Shown here piece by piece: positions 16,946 to 25,851 of a stretch of 64,000 bases of DNA; within the stretch, counting starts at the first letter, position 1, and each line of letters opens with the position of its first letter. The DNA lies in contig NZ_MPVN01000007.1 of the NCBI RefSeq assembly GCF_001955535.1, positions 88,534-152,533 of the forward strand. The letters run 5' to 3'. The stretch comes from Paenibacillus sp. FSL H7-0326. GTDB lineage: Bacteria; Bacillota; Bacilli; Paenibacillales; Paenibacillaceae. A program made the translations under genes and the position numbers. The notes beneath the pieces were generated by a model. It did not search any database, was not told where the DNA came from, and saw only the letters and a list, made by a program, of their open reading frames with translations.

Positions 16946-17848
16946 ATGACAAATCAAGATCAATATATGATGCAGGATCCAACGACACAGTATCCGAAGG
17001 CTACACCAGAGTGGAAGCAGAAGCAGCCTGAGCCGGGTATTCAATCGAAGATGGAGCCTGTTCCGGATTGCGGAGAGACCAGCTATCGCGGAACAGGACG
17101 TCTCAAAGGCCGTAAAGCGGTTGTTACAGGAGCAGACAGCGGAATTGGACGTGCTGCAGCCATTGCCTATGCACGCGAAGGGGCAGATGTAGTGCTGTCT
17201 TATCTTCCTGAAGAGGAATCCGATGCCAAAGAAGTTGTGAAGCTGATTGAAGAGGCAGGTCAGAAGGCCATTGCCATTCCTGGTGATCTTAAGGACGAAG
17301 CCTACTGCGTGAAGCTGATTGAAAGTGCGGTCAAAGAGCTGGGAGGGATCGATATCCTGGCGAATGTCGCAGGTAAGCAGCAATATGTGGAGCAGATCGA
17401 GGATCTCACAACAGAGCAATTCGATGCAACCTTTAAGACAAATGTGTATTCCATGTTCTGGCTGTGCAAAGCGGCGGTGAAGCATATGAAGCCGGGAAGC
17501 TCCATTATTAACACTTCCTCCATTCAAGCTTATAAACCATCGCCAATATTGCTGGATTACGCAACAACGAAGACCGCGATTAATACATTTAGCAAAGCGT
17601 TGGCCCAGCAGGTAGGAAGCAAAGGGATTCGTGTAAATGTGGTGGCGCCGGGACCGGTATGGACTCCACTTCAGATCGTAGGCGGTCAACCGACAGAGAA
17701 GCTCGCTGAATTTGGTTCAACCACGCCGCTTGGTCGTGCGGGACAGCCTGCTGAAATGGCTTCGTCCTATGTATTCCTCGCGAGTCAGGAATCGAGCTAT
17801 ATTACCGGTGAGACGATTAATGCCAACGGTGGAACACCTACACCATAA
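16946..17848 (+). CDS. Short-chain dehydrogenase, general-stress type (YdaD/YhxC-like)
   Basis: A 300-residue SDR enzyme. The first 45 residues are a hydrophilic extension (PTTQYPKATPEWKQKQPEPG) that marks the stress-protein 39 / YhxC subgroup. The nucleotide-binding motif is AVVTGADSGIGRAAAIAYAREG (TGxxxGIG), followed by NVAG, and the catalytic Ser-Tyr-Lys appear in INTSSIQAYKP and LDYATTKTAI. The C-terminus ITGETINANGGTPTP is typical. Substrate unknown; NADP(H) is likely. The ribosome binding site AAGGAGG precedes the ATG. A 249-codon antisense frame inside it is a composition artefact. Confidence 0.92.
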   Translation: MTNQDQYMMQDPTTQYPKATPEWKQKQPEPGIQSKMEPVPDCGETSYRGTGRLKGRKAVVTGADSGIGRAAAIAYAREGADVVLSYLPEEESDAKEVVKLIEEAGQKAIAIPGDLKDEAYCVKLIESAVKELGGIDILANVAGKQQYVEQIEDLTTEQFDATFKTNVYSMFWLCKAAVKHMKPGSSIINTSSIQAYKPSPILLDYATTKTAINTFSKALAQQVGSKGIRVNVVAPGPVWTPLQIVGGQPTEKLAEFGSTTPLGRAGQPAEMASSYVFLASQESSYITGETINANGGTPTP

Positions 17849-17874
17849 GGTGCAACACCCATGATCGATATCTA

Positions 17875-17919
17875 CACAAAAAGAACGGGATCTTCATCAG
17901 ATCACCGTTCTTTTGTGTG
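17875..17919. terminator. Bidirectional terminator
   Basis: Inverted repeat CACAAAAAGAACGG / CCGTTCTTTTGTGTG with an inner GATC pairing; T-runs on both strands. It ends the SDR gene and the convergent secreted-protein gene. Confidence 0.82.
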
Positions 17920-17946
17920 ATAAATCATTTGATTAGTAGAACGTCC

Positions 17947-18543
17947 TTATTTATAGCCCAGCTGTTCAGCATATTCATCGAATTCTTGCTTGGACTGCTC
18001 AATCAATTCTTGACCCGTTTTCACCTTGGCATTACCTTGGGTGAGCAGGGTACGGTTGATGGTGTATTTAGATAGTGCACGCTTATACAGAAGGTATCCT
18101 TCGAGCTGGTTGTAGCTTCCTCGAGTTAATTTGTTATGGATTTTTTGCAGCTCCGCATTTTCCGGCTTGATCTGCTTCAGCTGTGACACATATTTTGTAT
18201 AATTAGGCACCACTGTATTGTTCAGTTTCAGGAACAAGGATTTACGGTTTGAAGAGGTTATGTAAAACGTACTTGGTAGTGCAGCAAAAGCTTTTTCCTC
18301 GTACTGTGCAATCGCAAGCAACTGATCGAGATAACTCTCAAAATCCAGCTGTTCAGCGGTTAATTCAACTTCTTCGTCCTCGCTAATTACAGAATCATCG
18401 GTTTGGTTTGGCGTACTCGATTCGCTGGTCTCTGTTGTGCCTTCGACTACTGTTGCTGCAAGAGAAACAGAAGGAAGGAGCGTGCTCGCGGTAAATACCG
18501 CACTTAATGCCAAAGCGAGTAACCAAGTTTTGTTCTTTTTCAT
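17947..18543 (-). CDS. Secreted helical protein of unknown function
   Basis: A 198-residue protein starting MKKNKTWLLALALSAVFTAS with a clear signal peptide cleaved near SLAATV. A low-complexity Thr/Ser/Glu/Asp stretch (about 33-62) leads into a helical domain rich in Leu, Lys, Tyr and Gln (ESYLDQLLAIAQYEEKAFAAL onward). The pattern recalls short extracytoplasmic helical-bundle proteins, but I recognise no named family. No lipobox, so it is probably released or wall-associated. Confidence 0.75.
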   Translation of the reverse strand: MKKNKTWLLALALSAVFTASTLLPSVSLAATVVEGTTETSESSTPNQTDDSVISEDEEVELTAEQLDFESYLDQLLAIAQYEEKAFAALPSTFYITSSNRKSLFLKLNNTVVPNYTKYVSQLKQIKPENAELQKIHNKLTRGSYNQLEGYLLYKRALSKYTINRTLLTQGNAKVKTGQELIEQSKQEFDEYAEQLGYK

Positions 18544-18764
18544 CTTTCATAACTCCCATTCTATGTTGTTTTTAAACACTTGGATAATTTAACATAATCC
18601 ATCATGATATTTACAGGAAATCATTTACATATAACGTAAAATAGTTCTCATAACTTCCTGTTTACACATTTCCGAAGGAGCAGGGGACTTACGAATGAGT
18701 TAACATGACATGGATAAATAGGCAAGTGGTCTCACTAGATATAGGGTGAAAAACTAAAATCAGA

Positions 18765-18809
18765 TTGACATTAACGATATATCGCTATATTATTACGATA
18801 TATCGTTAA
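18765..18809 (+). promoter_or_regulatory. padR promoter overlaid by perfect inverted-repeat operator
   Basis: A -35 box TTGACA (18765-18770) and a -10 box TATTAT (18788-18793) are spaced by 17 bases. The perfect 14-base inverted repeat TTAACGATATATCG (18771-18784) and CGATATATCGTTAA (18796-18809) covers the spacer and the transcription start. Each arm also contains the 10-base palindrome CGATATATCG. This geometry predicts tight autorepression by the PadR protein encoded just downstream. Confidence 0.85.
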
Positions 18810-18826
18810 AGAGGAGTGGATGTCAT

Positions 18827-19513
18827 ATGAAGTTTCAAGACGGACACAGGAAGCGGAGACATTTTGCAGGGCACCGGGATTTTCTTGTTGAAGGTCACTT
18901 CGAAGGTAATGATGTAAAGCACCGGCATGGAGGCTCACGCGGAGAGCATCGAGGCGGACGAGGGGAAGGCCGACATCGTTTCTTTGGGAGAGGTGAATTC
19001 AAATTTGCTTTGCTGGAGTTATTAGTATCTGAGCCGATGCATGGTTATCAGTTAATTAAGGCGATGGAAGAAAAGACAGGTGGTCTGTACGTTCCCAGTG
19101 CAGGATCCGTATATCCTAATCTGCAGCTGTTAGAAGACATGAAGCTGATCAGAAATACAGATACGGATGGAAAGAAGCTGTATCATATTACCGAGGAAGG
19201 CTTAGCTGTATTGGCAGATAGAAAGAAGGCTCAAGATCAACCTGGCGAGCATTGGGAAGAGCGTAGACGTCATCTGCGTCCGGAAAAAGAAGCAGGAAGA
19301 CACCATCTACGAGGCTTAATGAAGGAGCAGCCAGAACTTTTGTTTCTTATGGCGGATGCTGTAAAAGAAATCAACCTTAATCCGGAATCAGCGCAGGCTG
19401 CTAAGATTAAAGAACTTATGGATCAATTTCAAACACAACTGAGTGAAATCTTAGGAGCTCAACAGAATAATACGCATCGTGAAGATGAAGCTGCAAGTAA
19501 CGACTTAGAATGA
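18827..19513 (+). CDS. PadR-family transcriptional regulator with basic N-terminal tail
   Basis: A 228-residue regulator. Residues 1-60 are a His/Arg/Gly-rich extension (RHFAGHRDF ... HRGGRGEGRHRFFGR) not found in short PadR proteins. Residues about 61-135 are the winged helix domain: FKFALLELLVSEPMHGYQLI, then GSVYPNLQLLEDMKLI, which is the classic PadR pattern. The C-terminal part is helical and acidic and may dimerise. The His-rich tail could bind metal or nucleic acid; this is speculation. The gene lies directly after the promoter-operator described, and is followed by a terminator. Confidence 0.9.
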   Translation: MKFQDGHRKRRHFAGHRDFLVEGHFEGNDVKHRHGGSRGEHRGGRGEGRHRFFGRGEFKFALLELLVSEPMHGYQLIKAMEEKTGGLYVPSAGSVYPNLQLLEDMKLIRNTDTDGKKLYHITEEGLAVLADRKKAQDQPGEHWEERRRHLRPEKEAGRHHLRGLMKEQPELLFLMADAVKEINLNPESAQAAKIKELMDQFQTQLSEILGAQQNNTHREDEAASNDLE

Positions 19514-19532
19514 TAGACAACGCTTTCACAAT

Positions 19533-19562
19533 AAAACCGCATGACAAATGCGGTTTTTTTTG
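19533..19562 (+). terminator. Terminator after the padR gene
   Basis: AAACCGCAT / ATGCGGTTT with loop GACAA, followed by a run of T. Confidence 0.88.
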
Positions 19563-19677
19563 TACAGAAATATGAAGCAGATCTACGGATGATAAAATCA
19601 TTGAAGAGTTGAAACTGTTGCTTCATTTATAGTGTTAACTTAGAAGATACATAATTAAATCATTCGGGAGTGATTTC

Positions 19678-19824
19678 ATGTCGATTATATTAATCCTCAT
19701 GGCTATAGTACTGACCATCGAAGTAGTTGCCATTGAAGTAAATATGAAAAGAAAAATGGAAAACGATAAATTGATGCTGGAACGACTTGATCAGATCATT
19801 GATGAGCTGCAACGTTTGAAATGA
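19678..19824 (+). CDS. 48-residue membrane-anchored microprotein
   Basis: A short frame from ATG at 19678 to TGA at 19822, preceded by CGGGAGTGA at proper spacing. The product begins with a single hydrophobic helix (MSIILILMAIVLTIEVVAIE) followed by a charged helical tail (KRKMENDKLMLERLDQIIDE) that could form a coiled coil. This design, a membrane helix plus cytoplasmic coiled tail, is common in small Firmicute membrane proteins. The strong start and codon pattern argue for a real gene; function unknown. Confidence 0.65.
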   Translation: MSIILILMAIVLTIEVVAIEVNMKRKMENDKLMLERLDQIIDELQRLK

Positions 19825-20203
19825 CCATGTTTAGTTAAACATGAAGAACATAAAGAATATAATGATATATTAAAAAAGTCATATTTATTTATATAAAATG
19901 AAAGGAAACTCGAGGCAAGTAATTTAATTTGGTCACATTAGTACATAAAAGGACTGCAATAAAATTACTTGTAAAAAGACCTAATTGGGTTTAGATTCTG
20001 TAATCTTTTACTATATGTTCACAAAACCCGTATTTTGTACATATGTATATGGGCTATAAAGATGAATTGCGCCCTTCTTTGTATTTTTGCGCTAAGTAGC
20101 TCTGTAACTCATGAAACGTTAATTGCTCTATATAAATCCTCCCCTTTAATGTTTATATTGTAAACAGATTTGCCAAATAAGGTTATTCGTGAAGCTATTA
20201 AAC
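19825..20203. other. AT-rich intergenic stretch without recognisable gene
   Basis: I see no credible coding frame here. The sequence is AT-rich and marks the change from compact core genome to the decayed, repeat-containing region that follows. Confidence 0.5.
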
Positions 20204-20223
20204 TATCCTGCCCGTTAGCTTAA
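20204..20223 (+). repeat. Short copy of the CCCGTTAGCTTAA repeat head
   Basis: TATCCTGCCCGTTAGCTTAA is the same head sequence that opens the longer structured repeats at 21537, 30934, 48019, 54721 and 63831. Here it stands alone and supplies the stop codon of the neighbouring YdcF-like gene. Confidence 0.6.
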
Positions 20224-20784
20224 CTCAATGCCTGACCCTAGTCGATAAATAGCAGGTCTGAAATACTTGCCCACCTTTTCAAGCTCATTCATTACGTAGC
20301 TTATTTTATTCTCATCAAGAAACCAGTTTTCTTTAGATGTCCCTGTCTTATCAATGACTGGGCTTACATAAAATTCCGTGTCCCTCGGAAATACAAATTG
20401 ATAAGTAAGCAGTGCTCTCCGTGCATGGTAATTTTTGCAGACCAAGACAACATTCTTTGGTTGAACTCCTCGTTGTTGTAAAACCTCCAAAGATAGCCGT
20501 GCATTTTCAAATGTGTTCGTGGCTTTATCTTCTTTTAAGATTGCCTCAGTAGGTACCCCTAGTGATATCCCTATATTTCGTAAAAACTCCCATTCTGTTG
20601 TTTCTACATTTGGTGTTGCACCACCTGAAGGCAAGATATACGGCGCAATTCCATGGTGAAATAACATTGCAGCCCTTTCAATTAATTGAGAATGACTTGC
20701 ACCAGGTATTAATATTACATCCGACTTCTTTATCTCGGTTTCAAAGAACATAAAATCACTTATACAATCAAATGGGTAAGACAA
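20215..20784 (-). CDS. YdcF/SanA-like (DUF218) protein
   Basis: A 189-residue protein of the DUF218 family. Family features are DVILIPGASHSQLIERAAML, then YILPSGGATPN, the acidic-rich TNTFENARLSLEVLQQRG, and VVLVCKNYHARRALLTYQF; these ring the presumed active pocket. Some relatives bind S-adenosylmethionine or act in envelope assembly. This copy has no membrane segment. Its stop codon lies inside a dispersed repeat head, so the original C-terminus may have been replaced by repeat insertion. The start sits just behind TAAGGGGGAG on the minus strand. Confidence 0.82.
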   Translation of the reverse strand: MSYPFDCISDFMFFETEIKKSDVILIPGASHSQLIERAAMLFHHGIAPYILPSGGATPNVETTEWEFLRNIGISLGVPTEAILKEDKATNTFENARLSLEVLQQRGVQPKNVVLVCKNYHARRALLTYQFVFPRDTEFYVSPVIDKTGTSKENWFLDENKISYVMNELEKVGKYFRPAIYRLGSGIELS

Positions 20785-20933
20785 AATAACTCCCCCTTAT
20801 AAAATGCCCGTTATAAGACAAGGATCAACACTTTTATCTCCTTCTCCTTATCATGTTTAAGTTATAGTTTCCCGTTAGTTGAACAATAGCTGCCAGAAAA
20901 TACTGACAGCCACAATAATTTCATTAAGGAACC

Positions 20934-21315
20934 TTCAATTAAGTTGTAGTAAACGTATGATTTCACCTTTTGTAAAACCGCCGACGAAGACAGCAACCAT
21001 TGGATACCAGCACTCATGATTGATGAGAACCATCAAGGGAATGGCTACGGCAAAAAAGCAATGAGAGAATTAATTGACTTTATGAGGCAAAATGGTTGTA
21101 AAAGAATAATGATCGGACACAGAGTTGTCGGCAGTAAAACCGACTAGTATCGCTTGCGAATATATTGCGCGCAATTCAAAATCATGAACGTATTTAGATT
21201 CTGCAATCCAATAAACAACAGGAGCTGGAAAAACACTTTTTTGTTCTAACTTTACATTTAACTTGGTACAATCGTACCAGTTCTCTAGTGATACTTGCTT
21301 TAACTCAATATTCAT
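20934..21315. pseudogene. GNAT acetyltransferase gene disrupted by an internal inversion
   Basis: The first 63 residues of a BltD/PaiA-like N-acetyltransferase are on the minus strand from 21315 (VVYWIAESKYVHDFELRAIY is a typical stretch). The middle, with the acetyl-CoA loop IDENHQGNGYGKKAM and then RQNGCKRIMIGHR, is on the plus strand at 20986-21126. The short C-terminal end (TKGEIIRLLQLN) is again on the minus strand at 20934-20979. The flipped block is bounded by GCCGAC (20980-20985) and GTCGGC (21127-21132). Flipping it back restores one continuous frame of about 126 residues across both joints. That is still about 25 residues short of a normal family member, before the C-terminal end, so a deletion also occurred. 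Confidence 0.85.
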
Positions 21316-21536
21316 AAGTAAATTCCTCCAGAATTTGATATCACAGAGGAATTCCCTCTATGATTATAATTGAACTTCCTCTGTAACAAGCACAAGAGCA
21401 TATATATTCTTCATACCACAACACTCCCTTCAATAATAGAACACACAACCAAAAGTATACTGCCAATCAATGCTTTATGATTGGTATAAAATCGTTATAA
21501 AAAGTTCCCGACCCCTACCTTAGTTTCATGACTACG

Positions 21537-21620
21537 TTATCCTGCCCGTTAGCTTAATGAATTAACGGTAAATAACTATTAGATATATGACTAATCGGGC
21601 ATAGGAACATGTTCTTGTCC
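21537..21620 (+). repeat. Structured repeat, left portion (copy A1)
   Basis: Starts with the head CCTGCCCGTTAGCTTAATGA, continues with a TTAGATATATGACTAATCGG segment and a CATGTTCTTGTCC motif, then diverges. It is the left part of the dispersed repeat family described under findings. Confidence 0.75.
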
Positions 21621-21766
21621 TCAACCGCAAGTTTCAGTACAATATTACGCTTCTTTAATACCTAACCGCTGGTATTTAACCTCTCATCGCTTAAGTTGTT
21701 CTTAAACAATGTGAACATTTCATTTATTATGGTACTTAATGCAGTTTTAAGTGCATGTGAACAATA

Positions 21767-21925
21767 TTTAGATATTCATCTAATCGGCATTCGGACTATG
21801 TTCTTGTCAATTCCGGTAATCGGTACAAGTTCTTGTCCTTGGCTTGGGACAAGAACTTGTACCGATAAAATAAAAAAGCCGCTAAATTAGCAACTTTAAT
21901 GGGACCATGTTCTTGCCCCTTGACA
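21767..21925 (+). repeat. Structured repeat with perfect 20-bp hairpin (copy A2)
   Basis: Contains ATCGGTACAAGTTCTTGTCC (21819-21838) and its exact reverse complement (21847-21866) separated by TTGGCTTG. It is followed by AATAAAAAAGCCGCTAAA and another CATGTTCTTG motif. Lacks the CCCGTTAG head, which is represented by copy A1 just upstream. No coding frame uses this DNA convincingly. Confidence 0.85.
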
Positions 21926-22480
21926 CCTCTTCAGGAGTCAAATGGTGCTGGCTCGTAATTTATAGTATTCTGTAAAAAGGTGACCTTTTCCTTTCACCTG
22001 TCTCTGCAAATAAGTATTTTAAATACTTCTTACTCTTTATTTCTCCTAATATATTTTTGCTATTTTATATAACTCATTCCAACTTAATTGCGTTTTTATA
22101 ATTATATGACTTTAGCGCTTTAGGTGCTACTCCTCTTACGATCTCGATAGTCAATAAAATCTACATCAGCTCAATCAGAAGAAGACTATAGCTCTAAACA
22201 CATGTTCATCGAAATCAATATTATGAAGTAGTAATATTTCGTATTCTTTCCGGACACTTATTTAACTATATCCTTAATTTGATATAATTCTTACCGGCTA
22301 ACGCAAAGGTGGTTAAAAAAAGCTGAAGAAAAGAATTATGTAGTAGTTATGGTTATAAAAGATAGAAACACCAGGTCCATACACTTAGGGTAATACAAAA
22401 CCGATAGGAACCTGACTGCGCTCAAACTATTAAAAATATCCAATTTCCAGGCTTCATTCATTAAAAAATGGAGGCTTATA
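21926..22480. other. AT-rich intergenic stretch with possible gene remnant
   Basis: No intact gene is visible. Around 22308-22392 the plus strand encodes a gene-like run including WLKKAEEKNYVVVMVIKDRN without a start, probably debris of a lost gene I cannot name. An AAGTATTTTAAATACTT palindrome lies near 22012. Confidence 0.35.
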
Positions 22481-23224
22481 ATGAAGAAAATCTTCTTAGT
22501 TTTTACACTTGGAGCGGTGCTACTGTCGGGTTGTGCAAAAGAGGCTGAAGAAAGCAATTCTCAGGTTAGCACAAGTGAAATCGAGCAAACTGAGACTGCA
22601 ACAGAAAAAGAAATTACTGAAAATAAGGAATTGCTTAGTCAAGATGAGACCGAGGGGATCGTTGTCAATGGTATAAATAAAGAAGGCGATATATTTTCCT
22701 CGATTAATGTAGAAATAAATGGCCGAAATAAAACATTTAATTGGACTAACATAACGAATCCATCATTTTATCCGCAAATATTCGTCGGAAACGTAGATGT
22801 AGACAAAGAAGATGAAGTTATTATTGTTCTGACCACTGGAGAAGGTATAGGTATTCGTGAATCGAATATTCACGTTTTGAAGAGAGACTTCTCAGAAATT
22901 GAAGTCACCGATCCATTAGATAAACTTAAGGATGTAGTAAAATGGAATTTGAAAAAGGGAGACAGTACCCGCGATTATTCTATTTCTATCCTTGGAAAAG
23001 GGAAAGCCTTTATATTTAATGAAAGTGATGTTGTCAGTTGGTTTGATGAACCTGTTATGGGCAATATAATAAGGTACGGATTCTTGGATAATCGAATTGT
23101 CGCCGAAATACCAATTCAAGTATCACCGGGAACATTTATAGGATATGTTATTGTTAAATTCAGTCTAGACGAAGGGAAATTATCTCCGACAGACTATCAA
23201 TATCAAGAGCAAAGAATACTATAG
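22481..23224 (+). CDS. Lipoprotein of unknown function
   Basis: A 247-residue protein with a lipoprotein signal MKKIFLVFTLGAVLLSGC (lipobox LLSGC, Cys18). A Glu/Thr-rich linker (about 20-60) leads to a beta-rich domain; the segment FVGNVDVDKEDEVIIVLTTG resembles FG-GAP/VCBS-like propeller proteins found in Paenibacillus lipoproteins of similar size. The ATG at 22481 follows AAATGGAGGC. A strong terminator follows the stop, so it is monocistronic. Role unknown, outer face of the membrane. Confidence 0.82.
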   Translation: MKKIFLVFTLGAVLLSGCAKEAEESNSQVSTSEIEQTETATEKEITENKELLSQDETEGIVVNGINKEGDIFSSINVEINGRNKTFNWTNITNPSFYPQIFVGNVDVDKEDEVIIVLTTGEGIGIRESNIHVLKRDFSEIEVTDPLDKLKDVVKWNLKKGDSTRDYSISILGKGKAFIFNESDVVSWFDEPVMGNIIRYGFLDNRIVAEIPIQVSPGTFIGYVIVKFSLDEGKLSPTDYQYQEQRIL

Positions 23225-23251
23225 CTCATGAAAAAAGAGTGAGTACAATAA

Positions 23252-23290
23252 AAAAACAGGCTACCACGATGGCAGCCTGTTTTTCTTTAA
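23252..23290 (+). terminator. Terminator after the lipoprotein gene
   Basis: AAAAACAGGCTACCA / TGGCAGCCTGTTTTT with loop CGA, followed by more T. Confidence 0.9.
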
Positions 23291-23301
23291 ATAGATATTA
23301 G

Positions 23302-23616
23302 AAGAGAAATGTTTTAAATAGAAATCGATTTAGCATCGATGTTGTTCCAGGTGAAAGACCTGAAGGAACAGTAGATATATCAATGATCCCACAAGAAGAC
23401 ATTCACATTCCCCTTCACTCAAATAACACTTCAATTAGATCTGATTCTTCTGTTATTGATACTGCAGAAAAATACGACTCCACTTTTGTAGTTAGCTCTT
23501 CTTCTATCACTCCAGATGGTGATCTAATACGAATAATTCAAGCAGACGCTACAGCAGAGAAAGATGTAGTTATCGAACGCTTGAAAAAATCCTATTCACT
23601 TGAAAAATTAGAATAA
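23302..23616 (+). pseudogene. 5'-truncated gene fragment
   Basis: An open frame runs from a stop at 23299 to TAA at 23614 with no start codon at its head. It reads gene-like (RFSIDVVPGERPEGTVDISM, then VIDTAEKYDSTFVVSSSSI and IIQADATAEKDVVIERLKKS). An internal ATG at 23383 lacks a ribosome binding site. The direct join to a terminator upstream suggests that a deletion removed the 5' part. I do not recognise the family. Confidence 0.5.
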
Positions 23617-23825
23617 CAGAACTAAATGGAAATGCCGTTGCATATGTTGATTGAGAAGTAAGAAAAGTGGTCCACATTATCTCTAAGGACCATTTTATTA
23701 CGATTTCTTCTAACATGCTATTCTTCAAGAATTATTGAAAGTAGTAAATCAAATTGAATTATAAAAAAATTAAAGAAATAATCTGAACCATTATTTAACG
23801 GAAACTCACCCCTTTATTCTTGCAT

Positions 23826-23947
23826 TGAATTCAGTTGTTAAGCCGTGCCTCCAGCTTCCTTAGGATCTATTCGCACAACAGACTTCCTTACTCTGGGGAG
23901 TAGATTCGCCAGCCACTATTCGGAAGTTTCACCCTATAATGCTGATC
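23826..23947 (-). other. Fragment of a second group II intron (domain I)
   Basis: Read on the minus strand this stretch has GGTGAAAC, then later CTAAGGAAGCTGGAGGCA. The neighbouring intact intron has GGTGAAAG and CTGAAGGAAGCCGGAGGCA in the same order and distance near its 5' end. The fragment therefore looks like domain I of a related intron whose 5' tip is missing, directly abutting the 3' end of the first intron. Confidence 0.6.
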
Positions 23948-23950
23948 GTA

Positions 23951-25848
23951 ATCGAGTAGGAGGCTACTCATTAGTTGAGTAGCCGACCTCTCACACCACC
24001 GTACGTACCGTTCGGTATACGGCGGTTCAACCGTTTAAGTGCAATTGACGCAAGCGCTCGTACTGGGCAGGGAAGTCATAGTACCCTGCCTGTGCGAGCC
24101 TTTTGTTTGTTACAGAGCGATTCAATACTGCACTTCCGGCTATCCGCCAGTAGCCCAGTCTTGTGTTCCCCCATTGGTAAGCCTGCCACTCCGGTACTCC
24201 TAACTTTCGCAGGTTTTGCACCTTCGTTCGAGGCTTCTTCCACTGTTTCCAAATGTACATGCGCATCCGTTTTCGTAGCCATTCATTCCAGCTTTGTAGG
24301 ATTCGTTTCATGTCTGCTACATAGAAGTATCCAATCCAGCCACGAATGTAGACTTACACATTTTCCATGACCTGCCGTGCATTCTTGCCCTGACTTCGAC
24401 TTGTTAGCTCTTTTAGCTTCTTCTTTGCTTTAACGAGGGATTGACGGTGTACGCGCACGTATACGCCGTTTGCGTTCTTCCCCAAAGCAAATCCTAGGAA
24501 TTTGAAGTGTTTCTTCGCCACGACACTGACGACTTTGCTCTTCTGCGTGTTCAATTGGAGTTTTAGTTTCTCTTCCAAATACGTCTGGCTGGATTCTAGC
24601 AGTCGTATAGCTGCTCGTTTGCTCTTCGCTAGCACCACGATGTCATCCGCATAGCGGATGACCCTCACACCTCGGCTTTCCATCTCTTGATCGAACTCGT
24701 TCAGATAGACGTTTGCCAAAAGCGGGGACAACGGTCCACCTTGTGGTGAACCTTCTTCCGTTGCGCGACGGACTCCCTTTCTCCATGACTCCGCTTTTTA
24801 GGTACTTCTTGATCAGGTCGATCACACGTTTGTCCTGGATTGGTTTGCGTAGCAGATTCAAAAGAAGCTCATGGTTCAGTGTGTTGAAGTATTTGGACAG
24901 GTCAATTTCGACCGCGTAACTGTATCCTTGTTCGGCATAGGCTTTTACTTTCCGAATGGCCTGCTGCGCACTTCGTCCCGGGCGGTAGCCGTTACTTCCG
25001 TCCGGGAAGAGCCGTTCGAACAGCGATTGCAGTTGCTGGGCGATTGCTTGTTGAATCACTCGATCCACTACGGTCGGGATGCCTAGCTTTCGCACGCCGC
25101 TCCCATCTGGCTTGGGAATCTCCTTACGCCGCACCGGGCTTGGTTTGTAGCTTCCTCCCCGGATGCTCTGCAGAAGTTTCTCTCTGTTTTCTCGCAACCA
25201 TGGCAGCGCCGCCTCGACTGTCATACCATCGATTCCCGGCGCACCGTGGTTACGCTTGACCTGCTTGTACGCTCGGTTCAGATTATCTCTGTCCAGTATG
25301 CGTTCCATCAGATCGGTTGCACTGTCTCTTTCTCTACCTTCCCGAGCTTCGATGCTCCGCGCTCCTGCATACCCTTCGCGTTCCACGCTATCTCTTTGCC
25401 GGTAGCCCTTTCGGTATTCTGCTTTCATCGCATCGATTCTCCTTTCAGTCTGTATTCGAGACTTACGATTGTTCGGCCCTTCCCGAAAAAAAACTTCTCG
25501 GTACTATGGCCTCTGCTGACTTCTCACAGCAAGCTTTACTCCGTCTTTCGGATTTTTTTCCTACCGGACGTCTGTGAGACCTCCCCGGGTAAGAGCGATA
25601 ACCTTCCCCTCATCTATCTGCCACATTCACATGCTGGAATTCGGGCAGTATTGGACTTCGCTTTGACTGGCAAGCTCGTCCGTTCCAGTATGCCTTGTAT
25701 GTGATTTCTGTTCGTCAGACCGAGGGTTTGCCTCCGGCTTCCTTCAGATTCCGTCTCGCGACGGACACCCTTGCCTTTGGCTAACAGTTCCTACTGCCAA
25801 GCCTGTAGCGGACTTTCACCGCCGAGTTATCGCCCATGCCGGGCGCAC
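23951..25848 (-). mobile_element. Group II intron inserted in the terminator of the PBP gene
   Basis: The 5' end GTGCGCCCGGCATGGGCG begins at 25848 and the 3' end reads CTCCTACTCGAT, about 1.9 kb in all. Near the 3' end, GAACCGCCGTATACC ... GGTACGTACGGTGGT forms the small domain V hairpin. The intron lies 3 bases after a perfect 16-bp terminator stem of the penicillin-binding protein gene on the same strand. Insertion just past terminator hairpins is the habit of class C group II introns. The encoded maturase is broken, so movement would need a helper. Confidence 0.88.
24027..25428 (-). pseudogene. ltrA: Group II intron reverse transcriptase/maturase, inactivated
   Basis: The N-terminal part from 25428 carries reverse transcriptase blocks (NHGAPGIDGMTVEAALPWL; KPDGSGVRKLGIPTVVDRVI; GYRPGRSAQQAIRK; VEIDLSKYFNTLNHELLL). 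A frameshift in a G run near 24775 follows KSGVMEKG. The next frame resumes with GSPQGGPLSPLLANVYLNEF and the catalytic RYADDIVVLAK. A TAA at about 24354 then interrupts the X domain (between MENV and VYIRGWIGYFYVADMK), after which the C-terminus (LGVPEWQAYQWGNTRLGYWR) continues to 24027. Two independent lesions make it a pseudogene of about 465 codons. Confidence 0.92.
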
Positions 25849-25851
25849 CAG

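Noticed and set aside
16940..17689. 249-codon open frame antisense to the short-chain dehydrogenase
   Set aside because: No ribosome binding site and no protein-like pattern; it is a side effect of codon use in the real gene on the other strand.
20980..21132. Inverted block considered as an active phase-variable switch
   Set aside because: The repeats are only 6 bp, no invertase gene is adjacent, and the restored protein is still about 25 residues short; decay is the simpler reading.
25246..25704. Plus-strand frames in the group II intron
   Set aside because: They are antisense to the maturase and to intron domain I.
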